From the NCBI GenBank assembly GCA_016710325.1, contig JADJXK010000002.1, forward strand, positions 1,798,001 through 1,862,000: 64,000 nt of DNA, given 5' to 3'. Under the pieces are notes generated by a model that searched no databases, had not been told where the DNA came from, and saw only the letters and a list, made by a program, of their open reading frames with translations. The position numbers and the translations under genes were made by a program. This document shows, one piece after another, positions 57,201 to 64,000 of this stretch (position 1 is its first letter; each line of letters begins with the position of its first letter). The DNA comes from Candidatus Leptofilum proximum. GTDB taxonomy: Bacteria; Chloroflexota; Anaerolineae; Promineifilales; Promineifilaceae.

Positions 57201-60200
57201 ATGAAAAAGTTCACACCGCTTTTTCTGTCCTTGATGTTGCCCCTGCTTTTGCTGCTGGTGATTCTGATGGCCGTACAACCAGCACGAACCCAGGAACTGC
57301 CCCCAATACTGCCCGATAAAGCCACACTTGAACTGGCGGCCAGCAAGATGGATGAAGAGCTGCTCAACCAGCTGCGCAACGGGGAGACGGATACGGCCGT
57401 CCACGCCATCATCCACCTGGGCCAGCAGGCCGATCTGAACCAATCGGCTGCCTTAGCCCGCACCGACCAGGCCGCCAGGGCCGCCCTCACCTACAATACG
57501 CTGCGCACCTTTGCCCACAACAGCCAGGCCAGCATTCGCAGCTATCTGGACCAGGCGCAAACTGCCGGCGCCGTTGTTTCCTACCGGCCTTTTTTCATCT
57601 TCAACGGACTGGCGGTACAGGCCACCCCAGCAGCGCTGTGGCAGATTGCCCTGCGCGACGACGTCGAATCGGTCACGGCCGATCACATCTACCACCTGCA
57701 CGACTTTCAGCCGGGCAGCAGAACAGGTTTTGCCGCGGCTGAGCCTGCGGCACCGCAGGGCGCTACGGCCGTAGAGTGGAACATCGCCCACATCAACGCC
57801 GACGACGTCTGGCAGCAGTACGGCATCACTGGCGCAGGTATCCTGGTGGCCAACATGGACACCGGCGTGCAGCATAACCATCCCGCCCTGGTGAACCAGT
57901 ACGCAGGCAGCCTGGGCAGCGGCACGTTTGACCACAATTTCCACTGGTTTGACGCCACCGAATTTGCCGCCCCCTTCCCCTACGATGACAATGCCCACGG
58001 CTCGCACACCATGGGCACCATTTTGGGCGGCGACGGCCTGGGGCCGTTGACCGACGATATTGGCGTGGCGCCCGGGGCGCGCTGGATTGCCGTGAAGATT
58101 TTTGATGCCAACGGCTTTGCGCCCGCCAGCGTCATCCATGCCGGGTTCGAGTGGCTGCTGGCGCCCTGCCCCGTGGGTGTGACCCCCGGCAGCCCCGGCT
58201 GCGATCCGTCCCGCGCCCCGGACGTGGTGAACAATTCCTGGGGCAGCGACAATGCCGCCCTCACCGAGTTCCTGCCAGACGTGCAGGCGCTGCGCGCCGC
58301 GGGCATCTGGCCCGAGTTTAGCGCAGGCAACAGCGGCCCAGGGCTGGGCACCATTGGCTCCCCAGCCAGCTTTGCCGAATCATTTGCCACTGGCGCCACG
58401 GACATCAATGATGTGATTGCCGGTTTTTCCAGCCAGGGCCCTTCGCCGCTGACGCTCAACACCAAGCCAGACGTGGTGGCCCCCGGCGTGGACATTCGCT
58501 CCAGTGTGCCGGGCAGCAGCTACGATTCGTTTAACGGCACCAGCATGGCCGGGCCACACGCAGTGGGCCTGGCCGCCTTGATGCTGGAAGCGGCCCCCGA
58601 CCTGGACCTGGCAACGATGGAACAGATTATTCGGGAAACGGCCGTCGATCTTGGTGATCCTGGCCCAGACAGCGTGTATGGTTACGGCCGTATCGATGCC
58701 TTCAAAGCAGTGCAGCGGCTGGTGGATTCGGCTGACCTGGTGGGCACGGTGCGCGACGCAGGCACGATGGCCCCGCTGGCCAACGCCACCGTGCGCGTCT
58801 TCAACGACGAGCTGGACGTCACCACCACAACCGACAGCAGCGGCCAGTACGAGATCAACTACCTGATTGGCGGCACTTACAGCGTTACCGTCTCGCTCTA
58901 CGGCTACGAGGTGGAATCTTTCACCGATGTGGTGCTGCCCAGCAACACGGAAACGACGCTGGATGTGGAGCTGACGGCGCTGCCCACCCACACGCTGTCC
59001 GGGCACGTCTTTAACGCCATCTCGCCCACCGTGCCTATTACCAACGCGGTGATCACCATTTTGGACACACCGCTGCCTTCTGTGACCACGGACGAAAATG
59101 GCTTTTACCAGATTGTTGTGGCGGAGGGAACGGCCGTTGTCGAAGCCGCCGCCTTTAGTTTTGCTACGGCCGTTACCAGCACCACCATCACCGCCGACAC
59201 CACCATCGACTTTTTCCTGGACCCGCTGCCACCCGTCCTGCTCGTCGACGATGACGAGGGTCTGAGCCGCAGCATTGCGCCCAACGTGCAGGAATATTAT
59301 TTCTCAGCGCTGGATTCCAATGGCTACAACTACACCTATTGGGACATTGACGTTGACGGTCCGCCCGATTTTGACACGATTCGCCAGTATGCGGCCGTTG
59401 TCTGGTTCGGCGGCGAGTTTGGCCGGGTAAAAGATTTCAGCGAAGCCACCCAGGCGCAGGCGTTGATGGATTACCTGGATTTAGGCGGCCGTTTGCTTTA
59501 CGTCAGTCAGAACCACACCTTTTACTTCGGTGATGACAACGTCTGCGATTCACCGCGATTGGGCGGCACCGGACCATGCCCCTTCACCCGCGATTACCTG
59601 GGCGCACAAGATTGGGTGCTGGACCAGAAAGCCACGGTCACCTTTGGCGTATCGGGGCACCCGGTGGGCGATGGGCTGGGGCCGATCCCGATGATCTACC
59701 CGCCCAACTTCCAGGACTTCACCGATGACGTGACGGGCACACTCAGCGCCCAGCTCACCTTCACCAGTACCGACAACGTACCGTTGGACGAGATCAACCG
59801 CACCGCCTACTCGGTTTTGAGCGATACGGCCGATTTCCGCACCCTCTTCATGGCTACCCCATTGGAAGCGATGCCGCCAGGCGACGCCGCCAACGTCATG
59901 TTCCAGGTGATGGAATGGTTTGGCATCTCCGGCCTGGCCGAGGGCGTGACGCTGGCTCCGGCCACCCAATCGGGCATGGGTCCGGCGGGGTCTACCATCA
60001 GCTTCACGCTGAGCCTGCGCAACCTGAGCGATTTTGCCGACAGTTTTGACCTGGCCGTGGCGGACGCAACCTGGCCTACCACCATCTGGGACGCCAGCTT
60101 CAGCAGCGAGATTATGCAGATTGGCCCGGTGCCGCCGGGCGAAACGGCCGAATTCGGCATCACCGTGGCCATTCCGCCGGGCAGCCAGCCGGGCAAGGGG

Positions 60201-61292
60201 GCTGCGTCAACGATCGAAGCGGTTTCGCAGAGCGGCACGCCGTATACGGCCGTGGCCAACCTCACTGCCCTGGTGGAAATGGTCTACACGCTGCACGACT
60301 CCGACACCTGCGGCAGCGGGGTGCACTTCAACTGGGTCGACAGCCTGGCCGGGGATCGCTGGCTGCTGGACGAAGGCGGCGGGCTGCCGGAATACGTGTC
60401 TGTATCGCTGCCCGAGCCGTTTGTTTTCTTTAACAAGACGTACGACCACCTCTGGATCAACGATCACGCCACGGTGCTGTTTGCCGACGACAATGTGTAC
60501 GGCGACCGGATCCCCTCCGGCGTACCGCCCATCCCCAATCCCACCATCCTCGATCCTAACAACGCCATTTACCTGGCCTGGGGCACGTCTTACTGGCATC
60601 CTTCGGATGAAGATCCGGCTGCCGGGGTTTATACCTACCACGATACCGGGGACGGCCGAAATCAATTCATCATCACCTACTACAAATACCCCAACTTCCT
60701 GGGCGATGGCGACGACACCATGCAGGCCATTCTGGACCTGGACACTTACGAAATTACGGTGCAGTACCAGACCGTGGTTTACAGCAACTTTGCCGTGGTG
60801 GGCATTGAAAACGCAGGCGGCACGGAAGGCATTTTGTACGTGAATGACCAGGTGCCGCCAGAAAACATCCTGCACAACGAGCTGGCGCTGCGCTACACTC
60901 CAGGCGAAATCCCAGACATCGTTGAGGTAGTTCTGGAACCGTCCAGCGCCACTGGTGCGGCCAACGGCAGCAGCACTGTCGATTACGTGCTGATGCTGAT
61001 GAACACAGGCAGCCTGACGGACAGCTTCACGTTGGAAGCCAGCGGCCACACCTGGCCGGTGACCTTCTACGACGCCAACTTCACCACGCCCATCACCAGC
61101 CTGGATGACGTGCCTTCCTGCCAATCGGTGCCGTTTGGCGTGCGGGTGGAGCTGCCGCCCGGCACGGATCTGCAGCAAGACCAGGTCACCGTTCGCGCCC
61201 GTTCGCAGGCAGATACACTGGTGGTGGGAACGGCCGTTCTCATCACCAACCAGTATGGGAATCTCTACTACTTTCCCATCATCCAAAGGTAA
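57201..61292 (+). CDS. Giant secreted subtilisin-like serine protease with YFPIIQR C-terminus
   Basis: A 1363-residue protein. Signal peptide 1-32, an I9-like propeptide (about 40-160), then peptidase S8 with Asp in ANMDTGVQHNHP (about 218), His in AHGSHTMGT (about 270), oxyanion Asn in NNSWGSDN and Ser in FNGTSMAGPHA (about 447). Two carboxypeptidase-regulatory/CnaB-like modules lie at about 510-680, then a VLLVDDDEG-starting domain (about 685-900) and two copies of an NPCBM-like beta domain (SFTLSLRNLSDFADSFDL and DYVLMLMNTGSLTDSFTL). It ends NLYYFPIIQR. The architecture resembles bacillopeptidase F-like exported proteases. Confidence 0.88.
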   Translation: MKKFTPLFLSLMLPLLLLLVILMAVQPARTQELPPILPDKATLELAASKMDEELLNQLRNGETDTAVHAIIHLGQQADLNQSAALARTDQAARAALTYNTLRTFAHNSQASIRSYLDQAQTAGAVVSYRPFFIFNGLAVQATPAALWQIALRDDVESVTADHIYHLHDFQPGSRTGFAAAEPAAPQGATAVEWNIAHINADDVWQQYGITGAGILVANMDTGVQHNHPALVNQYAGSLGSGTFDHNFHWFDATEFAAPFPYDDNAHGSHTMGTILGGDGLGPLTDDIGVAPGARWIAVKIFDANGFAPASVIHAGFEWLLAPCPVGVTPGSPGCDPSRAPDVVNNSWGSDNAALTEFLPDVQALRAAGIWPEFSAGNSGPGLGTIGSPASFAESFATGATDINDVIAGFSSQGPSPLTLNTKPDVVAPGVDIRSSVPGSSYDSFNGTSMAGPHAVGLAALMLEAAPDLDLATMEQIIRETAVDLGDPGPDSVYGYGRIDAFKAVQRLVDSADLVGTVRDAGTMAPLANATVRVFNDELDVTTTTDSSGQYEINYLIGGTYSVTVSLYGYEVESFTDVVLPSNTETTLDVELTALPTHTLSGHVFNAISPTVPITNAVITILDTPLPSVTTDENGFYQIVVAEGTAVVEAAAFSFATAVTSTTITADTTIDFFLDPLPPVLLVDDDEGLSRSIAPNVQEYYFSALDSNGYNYTYWDIDVDGPPDFDTIRQYAAVVWFGGEFGRVKDFSEATQAQALMDYLDLGGRLLYVSQNHTFYFGDDNVCDSPRLGGTGPCPFTRDYLGAQDWVLDQKATVTFGVSGHPVGDGLGPIPMIYPPNFQDFTDDVTGTLSAQLTFTSTDNVPLDEINRTAYSVLSDTADFRTLFMATPLEAMPPGDAANVMFQVMEWFGISGLAEGVTLAPATQSGMGPAGSTISFTLSLRNLSDFADSFDLAVADATWPTTIWDASFSSEIMQIGPVPPGETAEFGITVAIPPGSQPGKGAASTIEAVSQSGTPYTAVANLTALVEMVYTLHDSDTCGSGVHFNWVDSLAGDRWLLDEGGGLPEYVSVSLPEPFVFFNKTYDHLWINDHATVLFADDNVYGDRIPSGVPPIPNPTILDPNNAIYLAWGTSYWHPSDEDPAAGVYTYHDTGDGRNQFIITYYKYPNFLGDGDDTMQAILDLDTYEITVQYQTVVYSNFAVVGIENAGGTEGILYVNDQVPPENILHNELALRYTPGEIPDIVEVVLEPSSATGAANGSSTVDYVLMLMNTGSLTDSFTLEASGHTWPVTFYDANFTTPITSLDDVPSCQSVPFGVRVELPPGTDLQQDQVTVRARSQADTLVVGTAVLITNQYGNLYYFPIIQR

Positions 61293-61391
61293 CGGCGCCA
61301 AAAGAGGCCAAACATCATGAGAACATAGGGTAACAGCCATTGCCCCACCTGCGGCCATCCGCTAGAATGCACCCGGCTCTGAACTTAAACT

Positions 61392-61467
61392 AAAAAAGCC
61401 ACAGAGAGCACAGAGGTTTAAGAGAGGTCTCTCTAAATTCTCTGTGTTCTCTGTGGCCTCTGTGGCA
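61392..61467. repeat. Hairpin repeat, GCCACAGAGAGCACAGAGG / CCTCTGTGGC type
   Basis: AAAGCCACAGAGAGCACAGA on the left, TTCTCTGTGTTCTCTGTGGC on the right, inner AGAGAGG/TCTCTCT. The murJ reading frame is open through the right arm, but the real start is probably downstream. Confidence 0.75.
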
Positions 61468-61485
61468 AAAAGAGCAGCGCCAAAG

Positions 61486-63213
61486 GTGAACCATTTGCTC
61501 AATTCATCCGACGCCACCGAAGACGCGATTCAGCCCGTTCCCCTGCCGCTAGATGGAGAATTACGGCCGTCCCCACCGCCCCAACTCAGCGAAAACAAGG
61601 GGGTGGTGAAGGCAGCGGCCGTTCTGGCCATCGGCAACGTCACCAGCCGGGTGTTGGGGCTGGTGCGTGAGATCGTCAAATCGAACCTGTTTGGCGCGTC
61701 GGATCTGCTGGCCGCCTACACGGTGGCCGCCCTGGTGCCCAACACGCTGTTTAACCTCATCACCGGCGGCGAGATGGTGAGCTCTTCGCTGGTGCCCGTG
61801 TTTAGCGACCTGGCCAGCAAGGAGCGCCGCGCCGAGCTGTGGAGCGTGGTGAGCAGCTTTTTGAGCTTGGCCACGGCCGTTCTCTTATTCATCGTGGCCC
61901 TGGTGATGGTGTTCACCCCGCAAATCGCCTGGCTGGCCGGTGCCCGCAACTTTTCTGACGGCAGCTTAACGGCCGTTACCGAAGAAATGATGCGGCTGGC
62001 CACACCCGCCGTGCTCTTTTTGTCCATTGCCAGCATTCTCACCGGGGTGCTGTACGCCCTGGAGCGTTTCACCCTGCCCGCCTTCACCGCTGCCGTCTTC
62101 AACAGCACCATCGTCATCGTCGCCCTGCTGCGCCCGGACCACATCGACAGCCTGATTTACGGCCTGCTGCTCGGCTCCTTTTTGCAAATTGTTTTGCAGC
62201 TGCCCGCGCTGCGCGACGGCCGTTTCCGTGTTCAGTTCAACTGGCGTCATCCGGCCGTGCGCCGCATCCTCATTTTGTACGCCCCGATTGTGGTGGGGCT
62301 GCTGGTGAACCAGGTCGCCATCTGGATCAGCTACAACCTGGCCATCCTCACCGGCGATAACAGCGTGACGTACATGAATTACGCCACGACGCTGTACCAG
62401 TTCCCGCTGGGCCTGGTTGTCACCGCCCTGTCGATGGCCACCCTGCCCACCCTATCGCAAATCGTAATTGCCTACCACGCCAGCAAACACAGCGATGCTG
62501 CGGCCGCCAGCGCTCGCGTGCAGGAGTTTAAGCAAACCCTGGCCAGCGGCCTGCGCCTGGTGCTGACCCTCATTTTGCCCGCCACCGCCGGGCTGTTTGC
62601 CCTGGCCACGCCCATCATTGCCCTGCTGCTGCAGCATGGCGAATTTACGGCGCAGGATACAGCCGTTACCGCTACCGTCTTGCGCGTTTACCTGGCCGGG
62701 CTGCCCTTCGCCGCCATCGACCAGATGCTCGTTTTTGCCTCCTACGCCCGCAAAGACACCTGGCGTCCAGCCGTGGCGGGCATTATCAGCATTGTGATTT
62801 ACACGGTGACGGCCGTACTTCTCTTGCCCGCCATCGACCTGTACAGCCTGATGGTGGCCGACGCCGTGAAACATTTCTGCCACACCATGATCATGCTCTG
62901 GCTGCTGCAGCGGCAGTTGGGCGGCCTGCGCGGTTTTGGCATCAGCAGCGCCATCTGGAAATCCATCATCGCTTCGGCGCTGACCGGGCTGGTGGCCTGG
63001 CTGGCCGCCTGGGGACTTGAGGTAGCCATCGGCAATCTGCTGCCTTTGGGCGGGTTCCTGGGCAAGCTTGTCCTCGTGGTTGTGGCTGGTGGTTTGGGGT
63101 TGGCGGCCTTTCTGGCGCTGGTGCGCCTGCTGAGCATCACCGAGGTACAAATGCTGCACCGCACGCTCACGTCCCGGCTGCGCCGCCGCCCACCACAGGC
63201 GGAACGGCCGTAA
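61486..63213 (+). CDS. murJ: Lipid II flippase MurJ (MviN family)
   Basis: This protein of about 575 residues has 13-14 membrane helices and flips lipid II for peptidoglycan synthesis. The N-terminal helix pair has VKAAAVLAIGNVTSRVLGLV and REIVKSNLFGASDLLAAYTV followed by PNTLFNLITGGEMVSSSLVP, the most conserved MurJ region. FPLGLVVTALSMATLPTLSQ is the second. The Asp/Glu-rich N-terminal tail is nonconserved. I propose the GTG at 61486; the in-frame GTG at 61444 lies inside a spacer hairpin. Confidence 0.88.
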   Translation: MNHLLNSSDATEDAIQPVPLPLDGELRPSPPPQLSENKGVVKAAAVLAIGNVTSRVLGLVREIVKSNLFGASDLLAAYTVAALVPNTLFNLITGGEMVSSSLVPVFSDLASKERRAELWSVVSSFLSLATAVLLFIVALVMVFTPQIAWLAGARNFSDGSLTAVTEEMMRLATPAVLFLSIASILTGVLYALERFTLPAFTAAVFNSTIVIVALLRPDHIDSLIYGLLLGSFLQIVLQLPALRDGRFRVQFNWRHPAVRRILILYAPIVVGLLVNQVAIWISYNLAILTGDNSVTYMNYATTLYQFPLGLVVTALSMATLPTLSQIVIAYHASKHSDAAAASARVQEFKQTLASGLRLVLTLILPATAGLFALATPIIALLLQHGEFTAQDTAVTATVLRVYLAGLPFAAIDQMLVFASYARKDTWRPAVAGIISIVIYTVTAVLLLPAIDLYSLMVADAVKHFCHTMIMLWLLQRQLGGLRGFGISSAIWKSIIASALTGLVAWLAAWGLEVAIGNLLPLGGFLGKLVLVVVAGGLGLAAFLALVRLLSITEVQMLHRTLTSRLRRRPPQAERP

Positions 63214-63218
63214 CCAAC

Positions 63219-63249
63219 TTGCCAAGCACCGTCTATTTTGGTTAAAATG
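63219..63249 (+). promoter_or_regulatory. Possible promoter of the FHA gene
   Basis: TTGCCA followed after 18 bp by TAAAAT, about 45 bp upstream of the GTG start. Four of six bases match at -35 and five of six at -10. Confidence 0.45.
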
Positions 63250-63293
63250 CTCAACTGACTATTCATTTACACGCAGCAAAAAAGGAAACGGCC

Positions 63294-64000
63294 GTGGCAG
63301 ATACGCTTTACCAACTTACTGTTCGCAAAGGTCCCAAAGTCGGCGAAACCTTCTTATTAGAAACCTTCTCCCTCACCGTCGGGCGCGATCCCGTCTCAGA
63401 TGTCGTATTAAACGATCCGGAAGTATCGCGGCAGCATGCCCGTTTCAGCCGCACCGACAGCGGCTACCAGGTGCAGGATTTAGGCAGCACCAACGGCACC
63501 TTTGTGAATGGACTGCGGTTGGAAGCAGAACCGGCCGATTTGCAGCCGGGTTATACCGTCAGCATGGGCAGCGGTGTGACGCTGGTGTACGAACTGGTGC
63601 CCACGGGCGCGGCCCTGGACGCCACGATGATTGACCAGAGCGGTCTGGCGGGCATGGCGCAGCAGGGCAGCAGCCTGGATGAACCGGATGATGAGTGGGA
63701 AGCGGCCGTTCCAGACCTGCCCCACTTTGATGACGAACCGGAAATCCCCTCCGATTGGGAACCCGATCCCTCGCCGCCCTTTACACCGCCACCGCCAGCG
63801 CCCGTCTCTCAACCGGCGCCACCACCGGTACGGCCGCAGGCCACTGCCGCCCCGCCGTTTGTCCCCGCCCCCACCGACAGCGAAGCCGCCGCCAAAAAAC
63901 GGCGCAATACCATCATTGCTGTGGTTGTGGGCTTGATTTTACTCTGCTGCTGCGCCTTCCTGGTTTACATGTGGTTTATCGGCGGGGATTTACTGCTGGA
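63294..64000 (+). CDS. FHA-domain membrane protein (cut by window end)
   Basis: At least 235 residues, open to the end of the window. The FHA domain (about 1-100) shows LTVGRDPVSDVVLNDPEVSR, QHARFSRTDSGY and LGSTNGTFVNG with the phosphothreonine-binding Arg, Ser and Asn in place. An acidic linker and a Pro-rich segment (about 150-195) follow, then basic KKRRN and a membrane helix (TIIAVVVGLILLCCCAFLVY). It probably reads Ser/Thr-kinase signals at the membrane. The GTG start is part of an ACGGCCGT octamer and follows AAGGAAA. A divisome/wall link to murJ upstream is possible. Confidence 0.8.
   Translation, partial: MADTLYQLTVRKGPKVGETFLLETFSLTVGRDPVSDVVLNDPEVSRQHARFSRTDSGYQVQDLGSTNGTFVNGLRLEAEPADLQPGYTVSMGSGVTLVYELVPTGAALDATMIDQSGLAGMAQQGSSLDEPDDEWEAAVPDLPHFDDEPEIPSDWEPDPSPPFTPPPPAPVSQPAPPPVRPQATAAPPFVPAPTDSEAAAKKRRNTIIAVVVGLILLCCCAFLVYMWFIGGDLLL

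Noticed and set aside
1..64000. tRNA or rRNA genes
   Set aside because: I looked for T-arm GTTCGA-type motifs with a CCA-adjacent acceptor stem on both strands and for conserved 16S/23S segments; the few GTTCGA hits are inside coding sequences. A covariance-model search would be decisive.
1..64000. ACGGCCGT as an uptake sequence or transposon footprint
   Set aside because: Copies are found in all frames and lack a conserved longer context or target duplications. Strand bias, typical of uptake sequences, cannot exist for a palindrome, so I report it only as an iterated palindrome.

Overview
This is a GC-rich bacterial chromosome window (high fifties percent GC by eye) with 56 recognisable complete or partial genes plus three gene remnants. 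I saw no rRNA, tRNA, CRISPR array, insertion sequence or prophage. The best guess for the host is a Chloroflexota bacterium of the Anaerolineae/Ardenticatenia kind, probably from a metagenome. The pointers are large secreted beta-helix, ELWxxDGT, CSLREA and FG-GAP proteins, several large STAND/LuxR/SARP regulators, ErpA, DUF2203 and DUF4331 genes, and the YLPLVxR-type C-termini of exported proteins. That assignment is inference.

Layout. 0-7 kb: ABC-2 permease, double GNAT protein, SHOCT-like protein, LigT-like phosphoesterase, a nucleotidyltransferase with its small partner, a thioredoxin-fold protein, and a tight minus-strand trio (FabH-like synthase, CcmC-like membrane protein, GNAT). 7.5-13 kb: secreted metalloprotease, YtxH protein, Nfu N-terminal-domain protein, MFS exporter, DUF1499 protein. 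13-19 kb: minus-strand envelope-stress-like set (ECF sigma, RskA-like anti-sigma, DUF4331, TPR protein, NicO metal exporter). 19-30.7 kb: housekeeping genes (aspS, erpA, gltA, a CCA/poly(A) polymerase, hpt, tdk, and an rplU-rpmA-bL31 operon with a consensus promoter and a leader attenuator). 30.8-44 kb: a 13-kb collinear minus-strand block that starts with two giant regulators (SARP/BTAD, then MalT-like LuxR) and continues through two paralogous tiny proteins and a series of secreted repeat proteins. 44-50 kb: ParB-like protein, FG-GAP membrane protein with PadR regulator, HD-GYP/LuxR regulator, EamA transporter. 50.9-52.7 kb: an AT-richer patch with a Kelch lipoprotein, its decayed duplicate, and a broken UPF0175/DUF3368 pair. 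52.7-64 kb: methylmalonyl-CoA mutase large subunit, a repressor/membrane-protein pair with a triple operator, a secreted beta-propeller, a giant subtilisin, MurJ, and a truncated FHA protein.

Three genome-scale signals stand out. (1) The octamer ACGGCCGT occurs about 130 times by hand count (about 1 per 490 bp), in all reading frames and in spacers, like a highly iterated palindrome. Pairs of it form hairpin terminators. (2) Many spacers carry hairpins made of a short word repeated in one arm and its complement repeated in the other; some have been absorbed into genes. (3) Five secreted proteins share the C-terminus Y-[LF]-P-x-[IV]-x-[RK]. The best candidate for an undescribed system is the 30.8-44 kb block, with its two MSK-type mini-proteins, SARP-type operator array and tagged secreted proteins.
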